Below are positions 8,112 through 16,126 of a stretch of 20,471 nucleotides of DNA, piece after piece (within the stretch, counting starts at the first letter, position 1; every line of letters begins with the position of its first letter). The stretch spans positions 1 through 20,471 of the forward strand of contig FR901566.1 of NCBI GenBank assembly GCA_000438015.1. The letters run 5' to 3'. The stretch is from Coraliomargarita sp. CAG:312 (GTDB taxonomy: Bacteria; Verrucomicrobiota; Verrucomicrobiia; Opitutales; Intestinicryptomonadaceae). The notes below the pieces were generated by a model that worked only from the letters and a program-made list of their open reading frames with translations, made no database searches and was not told the DNA's origin. A program made the position numbers and the translations under genes.

Positions 8112-9788
8112 TTATTTTGAATATGAATCCTTCAGTGCGACTGTCCTGTTAAACACAGGATGGTCTGGCGAATGCAGTTTTGCGTCCGCCATAAAATACG
8201 CGTTGCGCTCGAACTGCAAAGGCTCGCCGGCTTTTGCATCCGCGAGCGACGGCTCTATCAAAATCTTTTTTTCCTCCACCGACGCCGGATTTAGAAAATC
8301 TTTAAAATCGCTGCCTTCCGGCAAGTCCGACATATCCGCGCGGGTAAACAGCGGCTCGTAAAGCCGCGCCACGGCTTCGCGCGCGTGGCCTGCGCTTACC
8401 CAGTGTATGGTTCCCTTTACTTTTCTTCCGTCGGGCGCGTTTCCGCCACGGCTGTCGGGATCTATTGTGCAAATTAATTTTGCGACGTTGCCTTCGGCAT
8501 CCTTTACGACTTCCTTGCAGCGCATTATGTACGCGTAGCGCAGGCGGACCTCGCCGCCGGGGGATAGCCTGAAATATTTCTTCGGCGGATTTTCCATGAA
8601 GTCGGCGCGCTCTATGTATATGCGTTTTGAGAAAGGTATTTTGCGGGTTCCTGCGGACTCGTCTTCGGGATTGTTTACGGCGTCCAGCATGTCTATTTCG
8701 CCATCGTCCCAGTTTTCAATCTCCACCTCAAGGGGATCAAAGACAGCCATCGCGCGTTTTGCGACTTTGTTTAAATCCTGCCGCACGCAATGCTCCAAAA
8801 GAGCTAGTTCGGTTAGGCTGTTAAACTTTGTGACGCCTATGGCTTCGCAGAAATTGCGGATTGCCGCGGCGGTGTAGCCGCGCCTGCGCATTCCCGCAAG
8901 CGTAGGCATGCGCGGGTCGTCCCAGCCTTCGACGATGTTTTCGGCGACCAGCTGTTGCAGTTTTCGCTTGCTCATCATTGTGTACGACAAATTCAGCCGG
9001 GCGAATTCGTATTGCCTTGGATGGACAGCCAGAGTTTTTATTATGCTGGTGTTGTCTATAAACCAGTCGTAAAGCGGCCTGTGGACTTCAAATTCCAGCG
9101 TGCAAATCGAGTGGGTTATGCCCTCTATGGCGTCTGACAGACAATGGGCAAAATCGTACATCGGGTATATGCACCATTTGGAACCAGTTCTGTGGTGTTC
9201 GGCTTTTTTTATCCTGTATATGGCGGGGTCGCGCATGTGCAAGTTTGGGGAGGCCATGTCTATCTTTGCGCGGATTACATACGCGCCCTCCTCAAATTCT
9301 CCGGCGCGCATTCTGCGGAATATGTCCAGGCTTTCCTCCGGCGGGCGGTCGCGCCACGGGCTGGGCTTGCCCGGCTGCCCCGGAACGCCGCGGTATTCTT
9401 TGAATTCGTCCGCGCTTAGAGTGCAGGCGTAAGCCTTGCCGTTTTTTATCAACTCCTCTGCGAGCTCGTACAATTTTTCAAAATAGTCGGAGGCATAATA
9501 TTCGCGGTCTTCCCAATCGAATCCCAGCCAATGAACGTCCTCTTTTATTGCGTCGACAAACCTTGTCTCCTCTTTGTCGGGATTAGTATCGTCAAAGCGC
9601 AAGTTGCATTTGCCTCCGTTTTCAAGCGCCATTCCGAAGTCTAGGCAAAACGCCTTTGCGTGGCCTATATGCAGGCATCCGTTGGGTTCGGGCGGAAAGC
9701 GCGTATGCACGGCGGACGGTGGAAGCCCTTCGGCTATGTCCTGCGCGATAATTTGGCGGATAAAATGCATTGGTTTGTCTTGGCTCAT
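8112..9788 (-). CDS. glnS: Glutaminyl-tRNA synthetase
   Basis: A 558-residue class I aminoacyl-tRNA synthetase that charges tRNA(Gln) with glutamine in the cytoplasm. It has the HIGH signature within PPEPNGCLHIGHAKA (HIGH at 40-43), the GlnRS segment RFDDTNPDKEE, KWCIYPMYDFAHCLSDAIEG, and the KMSKS-loop equivalent MMSKRK starting at residue 271. The C-terminal half contains the two anticodon-binding beta-barrels (VKGTIHWVSAGHA, FERNAYFMAD, FNRTVALKDSY). It is collinear with E. coli GlnRS (554 residues) apart from a short insertion before VHPRQYEFARLNLSYT. ATG 9788 is chosen because MSQDKPMHFIRQII matches the family N-terminus; further in-frame codons upstream to 9902 are not homologous. There is no clear SD. 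Its presence implies direct glutamine charging rather than sole reliance on the GatCAB transamidation route. Confidence 0.97.
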   Translation of the reverse strand: MSQDKPMHFIRQIIAQDIAEGLPPSAVHTRFPPEPNGCLHIGHAKAFCLDFGMALENGGKCNLRFDDTNPDKEETRFVDAIKEDVHWLGFDWEDREYYASDYFEKLYELAEELIKNGKAYACTLSADEFKEYRGVPGQPGKPSPWRDRPPEESLDIFRRMRAGEFEEGAYVIRAKIDMASPNLHMRDPAIYRIKKAEHHRTGSKWCIYPMYDFAHCLSDAIEGITHSICTLEFEVHRPLYDWFIDNTSIIKTLAVHPRQYEFARLNLSYTMMSKRKLQQLVAENIVEGWDDPRMPTLAGMRRRGYTAAAIRNFCEAIGVTKFNSLTELALLEHCVRQDLNKVAKRAMAVFDPLEVEIENWDDGEIDMLDAVNNPEDESAGTRKIPFSKRIYIERADFMENPPKKYFRLSPGGEVRLRYAYIMRCKEVVKDAEGNVAKLICTIDPDSRGGNAPDGRKVKGTIHWVSAGHAREAVARLYEPLFTRADMSDLPEGSDFKDFLNPASVEEKKILIEPSLADAKAGEPLQFERNAYFMADAKLHSPDHPVFNRTVALKDSYSK

Positions 9789-10229
9789 ATTATTTTTAAA
9801 GGTATTTAGGCGCATTTTCGCGTCAACATTTTTTTGTCTCATCAGCCTTGAAAAGTCTGCGAAATATCCTAAAAATCCGCCATTGGCGGCGCGGCTTATC
9901 AAGTCTTTTGGGCGCGCGGCTTTTGAGTGTGCGGATGCATCTTAAGCCAGGCCACGCCGTCCGTGCGCTTGCTCTTGGACGGCTTGTCGCGCGATTTCCC
10001 GCATCCGGCGAATTAATCCGGAAAACAGGCGGTCGGGAAGGGGGATGTTTTTCTTGCTTAGCGTGCGCGGGGCATTTGGCGGGAGCTTTTCAAAGCGGAG
10101 AAAGGGGGGAGAGGGCGGCGCGTTTATAAAGCGGGAAATTTGATTTAGCGCTTGTGGTAAAAAATTCATGTTTAGGCGGATTTTAGAAAAGAGTTGCAAA
10201 GTTTTGCGCGTTTTAAGATGGTATAAAAT
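9789..10229. other. Intergenic region between glnS and the lipoprotein gene, no convincing gene
   Basis: These 441 bp separate divergently transcribed genes and should contain both promoters. Visible: CCGCC-ATT-GGCGG near 9878-9890, CCGTCC pairing with GGACGG near 9958-9983, and a 19-nt purine run with six consecutive G (10097-10115). A - strand open frame from ATG 10170 to 9942 (75 codons, Pro/Arg-rich) has no ribosome binding site and no recognisable similarity, so I do not call it a gene. Confidence 0.45.
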
Positions 10230-10580
10230 ATGAAAGTTATGTGCGCATTAAAGAAAATCGTTCCCACAATTCTAATATTGCTTTCGTTTGCGCTGGCTGG
10301 ATGCAATTCTAGCTCAACCCAAGATCCGTCCACGCCGAGAGAGGTATTATGCCTATTGAAATATACGGGAGCCACATACGCCCCGTTCCACAGGAACGCT
10401 CCGTACAGATACGCTCTCTACGATATAAACGGAAAGTTCGTTGCGTATCTCGACTCTTCCAAGCTAGTAATACCGCGCATGGATACGTATCTTGGAAGGT
10501 ATGTTGTAGTGAGGGGACCGATAGTCAAACTCGACGGGGAAACTGTTATGCGCGCCGAGGCTATTTATATAAAACATTAA
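10230..10580 (+). CDS. Small lipoprotein of unknown function
   Basis: A 116-residue protein with a lipoprotein signal: a hydrophobic stretch ending in SFALAGC, lipidated Cys25. The mature part of about 90 residues starts with a Ser/Thr/Pro-rich linker. A compact, probably all-beta domain follows (YRYALYDINGKFVAYLDSSK, LGRYVVVRGPIVKLDG, MRAEAIYIKH) that reads like a small OB- or SH3-like barrel; this is impression, not homology. The start could be ATG 10230 or ATG 10239 three codons later; there is no SD, and TATAAA sits at 10222-10227. The gene ends 16 bp before folD on the same strand, so the two are probably co-transcribed. I do not recognise the family. Confidence 0.75.
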   Translation: MKVMCALKKIVPTILILLSFALAGCNSSSTQDPSTPREVLCLLKYTGATYAPFHRNAPYRYALYDINGKFVAYLDSSKLVIPRMDTYLGRYVVVRGPIVKLDGETVMRAEAIYIKH

Positions 10581-10596
10581 CTCTGGTTTTTTGAAA

Positions 10597-11466
10597 ATGG
10601 AAATTATAGACGGAAATGCTGTCGCAAAAAGCGTGCATGCGGAATTGTGCGCGGAATTGTCGCAAATAAAACAGCCCAGGCCGCCTTGTGTGGCGTTTAT
10701 ACGCGTTGGCGAAGATCCGGCCTCGGTTTCGTACGTGAAGAAAAAGGAGCGCGTAGCTGGGGAAATCGGAATAACCAGCCGCCTCCACGTACTGCCCGAA
10801 TCGACTTCCCAGGAGCAATTAAACGGTCTGATAGACACCCTTAACGCCGACGATTCCGTCGACGCCATATTGATTCAAGCGCCTCTGCCAAAACAATTGG
10901 ACGAACGCGCCACATTCAACCGGGTGCGCGCCGACAAGGACGTCGACGGGTTCAGCGCGTCCAATTTGGGCCTGCTTTGCCAGGAGGAAAATGCGTTCGT
11001 CGCCTGCACTCCGGCGGGGATTATCGAACTTTTAAAGCGCGCCGGCGTAAATACATCCGGAAAGCGGGCGGTTGTAATAGGACGAAGCATAATAGTTGGA
11101 AAGCCAATGGCTTTGCTGCTAATGAAGAAAGGCATGGACGCAACCGTCACCGTATGCCACTCGCGCAGCGAAAACCTCGCGCAGATATGCGCGCAGGCCG
11201 ATATACTAATAGCTGCGGTTGGGCGCCCAAATACGGTCACAGCCGATATGGTGAAAGACGGTGCGGTTGTAATCGACGTTGGAATAAACAGGGTTCCATC
11301 ATCGGAAACCAAGTCCGGATACAGGCTTGTAGGAGACGTCGATTTTGCGAACGTTGCTCCAAAGTGTTCCAAGATTACCCCCGTCCCGGGCGGCGTCGGC
11401 CCGATGACTGTGGCAATGCTAATGCGCAACACTCTAGACGCATATAAAAGGCATATCGGCTTGTAG
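10597..11466 (+). CDS. folD: Bifunctional methylenetetrahydrofolate dehydrogenase/cyclohydrolase FolD
   Basis: A 289-residue enzyme that interconverts 5,10-methylene-, 5,10-methenyl- and 10-formyl-tetrahydrofolate, supplying one-carbon units for purines and formyl-Met. Family motifs: SYVKKKERVAGEIGI with catalytic Tyr46 and Lys50, ILIQAPLPKQL, DKDVDGFSASNLG, the NADP-binding GRSIIVGKPMALLL, and the C-terminal PVPGGVGPMTVAMLMRNT. Length is normal. ATG 10597 is chosen; an in-frame TTG lies two codons upstream at 10591, and no SD sequence is seen for either. It lies 16 bp after the small lipoprotein gene and probably relies on the same transcript. No terminator was found directly after it. Confidence 0.97.
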   Translation: MEIIDGNAVAKSVHAELCAELSQIKQPRPPCVAFIRVGEDPASVSYVKKKERVAGEIGITSRLHVLPESTSQEQLNGLIDTLNADDSVDAILIQAPLPKQLDERATFNRVRADKDVDGFSASNLGLLCQEENAFVACTPAGIIELLKRAGVNTSGKRAVVIGRSIIVGKPMALLLMKKGMDATVTVCHSRSENLAQICAQADILIAAVGRPNTVTADMVKDGAVVIDVGINRVPSSETKSGYRLVGDVDFANVAPKCSKITPVPGGVGPMTVAMLMRNTLDAYKRHIGL

Positions 11467-11516
11467 GAAATGCAGGCTCGGGGCGCCGTCCGGAGAATAT
11501 TCAATTTCTTGCAGGT

Positions 11517-11528
11517 ACAAGCGCTTGT
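11517..11528. repeat. 12-bp palindrome ACAAGCGCTTGT between folD and argG
   Basis: A perfect palindrome 50 bp after the folD stop and 139 bp before the argG start. As RNA it gives only a 4-bp stem with a GCGC loop followed by TTTT, a poor terminator. As DNA it could be a dimeric protein site. Chance occurrence is possible. Confidence 0.3.
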
Positions 11529-11556
11529 TTTGGTTGCTTTTCCCTCTTTTCACGGA

Positions 11557-11595
11557 GACGCATGCGAATTTTTCAAGGCTTGAAGCGCATGCGTC
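11557..11595. repeat. Nested inverted repeat upstream of argG
   Basis: Outer arms GACGCATGCG (11557-11566) and CGCATGCGTC (11586-11595) are perfect 10-bp inverted copies around a 19-nt centre. That centre holds a second inverted repeat, TTCAAG-G-CTTGAA (11572-11584). Each outer arm also contains the self-palindrome CGCATGCG. The element ends 71 bp before the argG start, and no T run follows, so it is not a standard terminator. It could be an operator with two dimer sites or a leader RNA hairpin; which is unknown. Confidence 0.55.
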
Positions 11596-11666
11596 GATGG
11601 CGGATCCAAAAAAAGCTTTTAAAGCGGAATAAAACAGTTAATATAAGAAAAATTTTTTATATAAAT

Positions 11667-12926
11667 ATGAAAGTAGTACTCGCATATTCCGGAGGTTTGG
11701 ATACCTCAGTAATAGTAAAGTGGATTAAAGACCGCTTCAATGCAGAAGTGGTCACTTTTGCGGCAAACGTTGGCCAGGGAGAGGAGCTTTCGGGGCTTGC
11801 GGAAAAAGCGAAGGCCACGGGGGCGGTCGCACATTATACTGTCGACTTGCAGGATGAGTTCGTCGCAGACTTCATTTACCCGATGATTAGGGCCAACGCC
11901 ATTTACGAAGGCCAGTATTATCTGGGAACTTCAATCGCCCGCCCGCTAATTGCCAAGGCGCAGATTGAAATAGCCCGCGCAGAAGGCGCCGACGCCGTAG
12001 CCCACGGCGCTACGGGCAAAGGCAACGACCAATGCCGCTTCGAAATTTCTTATGCTGCTTTGGCTCCCGACATCAAGATTATTTCTCCCTGGAGAATTGA
12101 CGAATTTCGCGAAAAATTCCCCGGAAGAACGGAGATGATAAACTACTGCCGCGAACACAATATTAATGTGGAGGCATCCGCGAAGAAGCCGTATTCTATG
12201 GACAGGAATATGCTCCACATATCCTACGAGGCCGGAATTCTCGAAGATCCATGGTTTGACCCGACCGTCGAATCCAATAAAGACATGTTCAAGACAACCG
12301 TGTCTCCCGAGGATGCTCCCGACAAGCCGACCTACTTGGAGCTGGACTTTGTCAAGGGCGATTGCGTTGCCATAAACGGCAAAAAAATGAAGCCCTCCGA
12401 CATTCTCCGCGAATTAAACAAAATAGGCGGCGAAAACGGAATCGGCAGAGTCGATATTGTCGAAAACAGATTTGTAGGCATGAAGAGCCGCGGCGTATAT
12501 GAAACTCCCGGCGGCACGATCTTGGAGTTCGCCCACCGCAATATGGAAACAATTACGATGGATAGAGAAGTTATGCACTTGCGCGATTCCCTTATACCAA
12601 AGTATGCGGAACTTATTTACAACGGTTTCTGGTATGCGCCGGAACGCGAGGCTTTGCAAGCGTTTATCGACAAGAGCCAAGAGTGCGTGACAGGCACCGT
12701 AAAGATTAAGCTTTACAAGGGCAACCTCACTTGCGCGGGAAGAAAGAGCGACTTGAGCCTCTACGATGCAAATATTGCAAGCATGGAAGGCGTAAAGAGC
12801 GAATACGACCAAGACGACGCGACTGGCTTCATAAAGCTTCAGTCCCTGCGCTTGCGCCAGCGCGCGCGCAAGCAGGGCGTTCCTGCCGAGGCTTTCGCGA
12901 CGAAAACGAAGCTCGTTAGGGAGTAG
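11667..12926 (+). CDS. argG: Argininosuccinate synthase
   Basis: A 419-residue cytoplasmic enzyme of arginine biosynthesis that ligates citrulline and aspartate with ATP to give argininosuccinate. The N-type ATP pyrophosphatase P-loop AYSGGLDTS is at residues 6-14. Other family segments are GATGKGNDQCRFE (Cys where Val is usual), YSMDRNMLHISYEAG, EDPWFDP and GRKSDLSLYD. ATG 11667 is chosen because MKVVLAYSGG is the family N-terminus; an upstream in-frame ATG at 11562 would add 35 basic, non-homologous residues and lies inside the inverted repeat. The start is preceded by AT-rich sequence (TATATA at 11658-11663) with no SD. ugd follows after 11 bp, so the two are probably one transcription unit ending at the terminator at 14325. 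Confidence 0.97.
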   Translation: MKVVLAYSGGLDTSVIVKWIKDRFNAEVVTFAANVGQGEELSGLAEKAKATGAVAHYTVDLQDEFVADFIYPMIRANAIYEGQYYLGTSIARPLIAKAQIEIARAEGADAVAHGATGKGNDQCRFEISYAALAPDIKIISPWRIDEFREKFPGRTEMINYCREHNINVEASAKKPYSMDRNMLHISYEAGILEDPWFDPTVESNKDMFKTTVSPEDAPDKPTYLELDFVKGDCVAINGKKMKPSDILRELNKIGGENGIGRVDIVENRFVGMKSRGVYETPGGTILEFAHRNMETITMDREVMHLRDSLIPKYAELIYNGFWYAPEREALQAFIDKSQECVTGTVKIKLYKGNLTCAGRKSDLSLYDANIASMEGVKSEYDQDDATGFIKLQSLRLRQRARKQGVPAEAFATKTKLVRE

Positions 12927-12937
12927 CATCTGAAAAG

Positions 12938-14302
12938 ATGAGAATCTGCTGCATAGGCGCCGGTTATGTGGGCGGCCCCACAATGACGATGATTGCCCGC
13001 AAGTGTGCGGACATAATTGTTGAAGTTGTGGACATAAACGCCGAGCGCATAGCCGCATGGAATTCGTCGAGATTGCCGGTTTTCGAGCCGGGTCTCGACG
13101 AAATCGTACGCGCCGTGCGCGGAAAAAATCTGTTTTTCAGCACCGATATAGACGGAGCAATCGACCGCGCCGACATAGTGTTTATTTCCGTCAACACTCC
13201 AACAAAAACGTACGGATATGGCGCCGGCAGCGCTGCGGATTTAAGCTTTGTGGAAGATTGCGCGCGCAGCATAGCAAAAGCTTCAAAAAGCGGAAAAATA
13301 GTCGTGGAAAAATCCACAATGCCTGTGCGCACGGCAGATGTCATAAAAAAGATTTTGGCGGAGACTGGCCTTGGCTTTCAAGTTCTGTCCAATCCGGAAT
13401 TTCTCGCAGAGGGCACTGCCATGCGGGATTTGGAAAACCCCGACCGTGTTCTAATCGGCGGCGATGAGGATACTGAGGGCGGCAGAAAGGCGATAGGCGT
13501 TTTGGCTTCCGTATATGAAAGATGGGTAAGCCCGGAGCGGATAATAAGAATGAACTTGTGGTCCAGCGAACTCAGCAAGCTTACCGCAAACGCGTTTCTT
13601 GCCCAGCGCATAAGTTCGATAAACGCCATAAGCGCGTTGTGCGAGGCTACTGGGGCGGATGTCGAGCAAGTCGCGCGCGCAGTTGGCTCAGACAGCCGCA
13701 TAGGCTCGAAATTCCTAAACAGTTCGGTTGGGTACGGCGGGTCTTGTTTCCAGAAGGATTTGCTCAACTTAATTTATCTTTGCGAACATTTCAATCTGCC
13801 GCAGGCGGCAAATTATTGGCGGGCAGTCGTGGATATGAACGCCCACCAAAAAAACAGATTTTCCGCATTGGTGATAGATTCTCTATTTAGGAATATTCGC
13901 GGCAAACGCCTAGCTATTTTCGGGTTCGCGTTTAAAGAAAATACTAACGACACACGCGAGTCTCCGGCAATAGACGTGTGCAAAAACTTCCTTAACGAAA
14001 ATGCCCATTTGGCGATTTATGATCCAAAGGTTTCTTTCAAACAAATATGCAAGGACTTGGATGTCGAAGGGGAAGACGAACGAATAGAATTCTGCAAAAC
14101 ACCCTACGATGCGGCAAAAGGCGCCCACGCTATTGTTTTATTGACACAATGGAAAGAATTTAGAGAATTAGACTACAAAAAAATATTGGATACAATGCAG
14201 CGTCCCGCATGGATATTTGACGGCAGAAATTGCCTCGACCACCGACTTCTACTTGAACTCGGATACCTTTTACGCGCAATAGGAAAGGGGAATTTGTCGT
14301 AG
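12938..14302 (+). CDS. ugd: UDP-glucose 6-dehydrogenase, animal-like type
   Basis: A 454-residue NAD-dependent enzyme oxidising UDP-glucose twice to UDP-glucuronate, a precursor for surface polysaccharides. It has the Rossmann motif GAGYVGGP (8-15), then FISVNTPTKTYG, VEKSTMPVR, LSNPEFLAEGTAMRDL and NPDRVLIGGDE. WSSELSKLTANAFLAQRISS precedes the active-site segment VGYGGSCFQKD with nucleophile Cys270, and GFAFKENTNDTRESPA follows. These long blocks match, from memory, the animal UGDH far more closely than the usual bacterial Ugd/TuaD type; the protein lacks only the disordered C-terminal tail of the human enzyme. ATG 12938 follows argG by 11 bp, with GAAAAG just before it. An intrinsic terminator follows. 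Function is secure; the evolutionary reading is inference. Confidence 0.95.
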   Translation: MRICCIGAGYVGGPTMTMIARKCADIIVEVVDINAERIAAWNSSRLPVFEPGLDEIVRAVRGKNLFFSTDIDGAIDRADIVFISVNTPTKTYGYGAGSAADLSFVEDCARSIAKASKSGKIVVEKSTMPVRTADVIKKILAETGLGFQVLSNPEFLAEGTAMRDLENPDRVLIGGDEDTEGGRKAIGVLASVYERWVSPERIIRMNLWSSELSKLTANAFLAQRISSINAISALCEATGADVEQVARAVGSDSRIGSKFLNSSVGYGGSCFQKDLLNLIYLCEHFNLPQAANYWRAVVDMNAHQKNRFSALVIDSLFRNIRGKRLAIFGFAFKENTNDTRESPAIDVCKNFLNENAHLAIYDPKVSFKQICKDLDVEGEDERIEFCKTPYDAAKGAHAIVLLTQWKEFRELDYKKILDTMQRPAWIFDGRNCLDHRLLLELGYLLRAIGKGNLS

Positions 14303-14324
14303 CTTTAATTTCTTTTACAAGCAG

Positions 14325-14362
14325 GCGCGGTTCCCCCAAAAGGTCCGCGCTTTATTTTTTTT
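14325..14362 (+). terminator. Intrinsic terminator after ugd
   Basis: GCGCGG (14325-14330) pairs with CCGCGC (14345-14350) around a 14-nt loop, followed by TTTATTTTTTTT (14351-14362). It starts 22 nt after the ugd stop and ends 30 nt before leuA, so it likely separates argG-ugd from leuA. An attenuator role for leuA is possible, but no leader peptide is visible. Confidence 0.75.
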
Positions 14363-14375
14363 GAATTTAAGAAAA

Positions 14376-14380
14376 AAGGA
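14376..14380 (+). promoter_or_regulatory. AAGGA ribosome binding site of leuA
   Basis: AAGGA within an A-rich run lies 12 nt before ATG 14393. The spacing is slightly long, but this is one of the few SD-like sites in the window and it supports the start used here. Confidence 0.45.
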
Positions 14381-14392
14381 AAGACTAGTAAG

Positions 14393-16093
14393 ATGAACGC
14401 TCAAAAATACGAACACAGGTTTGAGGTAAAACTGCCTAACCGCCAGTGGCCCAATAGAAAAATAACGTCTGCGCCAAAGTGGTGCAGCGTCGATTTGCGC
14501 GACGGCAACCAGGCTCTGGCTATCCCGATGAATATCGACGAAAAATTGAAACTTTACCAGACGCTGCTAAAAATAGGATTTAAAGAAATCGAAGTCGGTT
14601 TCCCCGCCGCGAGCGAGACGGAATTTAAATTTATACGCAAACTAATAGATGAAAATCTAGTCCCCGACGACGTTTCTTTGCAGGTCTTGACCCAGAGCAG
14701 GGAGCATTTGATAATGCGCACGTTTGACGCCCTGAAAGGCTGCAAGAACGCCATCGTCCACCTTTACAACAGCACTTCCGCCTTGCAGCGAAAGGTGACG
14801 TTCAATATGACGCGCCCTCAAATAATAGACATCGCCCGAAACGGCGCAAAGCTGGTGCGCGGCATGGCCGACGAACTTCTTGAGCACGGCACAAAAATCC
14901 GCATGGAGTATTCTCCCGAAAGCTTCAGCGATACCGAGCTTGATTTCGCACTCGAGATTTGCGAGGCCGTGATGGAAATTTGGAAGCCTACGCCAGACAA
15001 CAAGCTTATCGTAAACCTGCCTGAAACAGTCCAGTACAATACTCCGAACATTTACGCCGACCAGATAGAATGGATGAGCACAAACATATCCCACCGCGAC
15101 TGCGTGGAAATAAGCCTCCATACCCACAACGACCGCGGAACGGGAGTAGCCTCTACGGAGTTGGGACTTATGGCGGGAGCCGAGAGGGTTGAGGGAACGC
15201 TATTCGGCAATGGCGAAAGAACGGGTAATTTGGATATTGTCACGGTTGCCTTAAATATGATGGCTGACGGTGTCGATTCAAAGCTGGACTTCTCAAATTT
15301 GCCGCAAATCCGTGCAGTTTACGAGGAATGTACCCGCATGTCAGTCCCTCCGCGCCATCCGTATGCGGGAGACTTGGTATTCACGGCGTTTAGCGGTTCA
15401 CACCAGGACGCCATCAAAAAAGGCATGGATATTCGCCGCAAGGAGCATTTAGACAAGTGGGAGGTTCCATACCTATTGATAGACCCTACGGACATCGGAT
15501 GTTCCTACGAAGCCATTATCCGCATAAATTCCCAAAGCGGGAAAGGCGGAGTGGCGTACATTTTGGCAAACGATTTTGGATTTGACCTGCCCAAGGCAAT
15601 GCACCAGCAGGTTGGCGATTTTATAAATGCTTATGCGGATAAGCTGGGCAAGGAACTTCAGCCTTCCGAGATTTTTGACGTTTTTTCAAAAGAGTTTGTG
15701 AAGCGCGAATCCCCTGTAAAGCTTGAGTCGTACAATGTGTCTTCTCCCGGTGGAGTCGGCGCGGATGATTCCAATCAAGTTTGCATAGAGGCAAAATTGC
15801 GCGTAAACGGCGAGGAAAAAACAGTGTCCGCCCGCGGCAACGGCCCTATTAACGCTTTGGTTAAAGCTTTTGAAGCAAACGGAATGAAAAACTTTAAGCT
15901 GGTAGATTATCGTTCCCACGCAATAGGCAGGGGCTCGGCGACAAATTCTGCCGCTTACATATGTTTGGAATCTCTGGAGAGCGGTTCTAAAACTTGGGGC
16001 GTAGGGGTAGATTCAAACATTGAATCTGCCGGTCTCAAAGGGCTGATTTGCGCATATAATAGAATGCGGCAGCCGACATCCTGCCTCTCTTAA
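14393..16093 (+). CDS. leuA: 2-isopropylmalate synthase (yeast/actinobacterial-type LeuA)
   Basis: A 566-residue enzyme for the first committed step of leucine synthesis: acetyl-CoA plus 2-oxoisovalerate gives 2-isopropylmalate. The catalytic TIM barrel begins with CSVDLRDGNQAL (Arg36, Asp37) and KEIEVGFPAASETEF. It includes SLHTHNDRGTG, with metal ligands His243 and His245, and FGNGERTGN. The linker contains AFSGSHQDAIKKGMD. The C-terminal region from about residue 420 is the regulatory dimer domain (LESYNVSSPGGVGADDSNQV, AIGRGSATNSAAYI), where leucine feedback normally acts. Sequence style and length match the LeuA group of yeast and Corynebacterium rather than the 520-residue E. coli type. 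It is flanked by terminators on both sides, so it appears to be a single-gene unit. No clear promoter was found. Confidence 0.96.
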   Translation: MNAQKYEHRFEVKLPNRQWPNRKITSAPKWCSVDLRDGNQALAIPMNIDEKLKLYQTLLKIGFKEIEVGFPAASETEFKFIRKLIDENLVPDDVSLQVLTQSREHLIMRTFDALKGCKNAIVHLYNSTSALQRKVTFNMTRPQIIDIARNGAKLVRGMADELLEHGTKIRMEYSPESFSDTELDFALEICEAVMEIWKPTPDNKLIVNLPETVQYNTPNIYADQIEWMSTNISHRDCVEISLHTHNDRGTGVASTELGLMAGAERVEGTLFGNGERTGNLDIVTVALNMMADGVDSKLDFSNLPQIRAVYEECTRMSVPPRHPYAGDLVFTAFSGSHQDAIKKGMDIRRKEHLDKWEVPYLLIDPTDIGCSYEAIIRINSQSGKGGVAYILANDFGFDLPKAMHQQVGDFINAYADKLGKELQPSEIFDVFSKEFVKRESPVKLESYNVSSPGGVGADDSNQVCIEAKLRVNGEEKTVSARGNGPINALVKAFEANGMKNFKLVDYRSHAIGRGSATNSAAYICLESLESGSKTWGVGVDSNIESAGLKGLICAYNRMRQPTSCLS

Positions 16094-16126
16094 ATTTTGC
16101 GGATTGAGCTTGAGCTGCAATATCTG

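Noticed and set aside
9789..9902. Extended N-terminus for GlnRS
   Set aside because: The 38 extra residues do not match the family; MSQDKPMHFIRQI aligns with known GlnRS starts.
10097..10115. Purine-only run with six G, considered as a quadruplex
   Set aside because: It lacks four adequate G tracts; probably local composition.
9942..10170. 75-codon Pro/Arg-rich open frame on the - strand upstream of glnS
   Set aside because: No ribosome binding site, no recognisable domain and low-complexity composition; an overlapping frame of similar length exists on the other strand, as expected for GC-rich spacer.
11562..11666. Extended N-terminus for ArgG
   Set aside because: 35 very basic residues not found in the family, encoded across the inverted repeat; the true family start is MKVVLAYSGG at 11667.
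14303..14392. leu operon attenuator with leader peptide
   Set aside because: The hairpin fits a terminator of ugd; no start codon followed by leucine codons is present before it.
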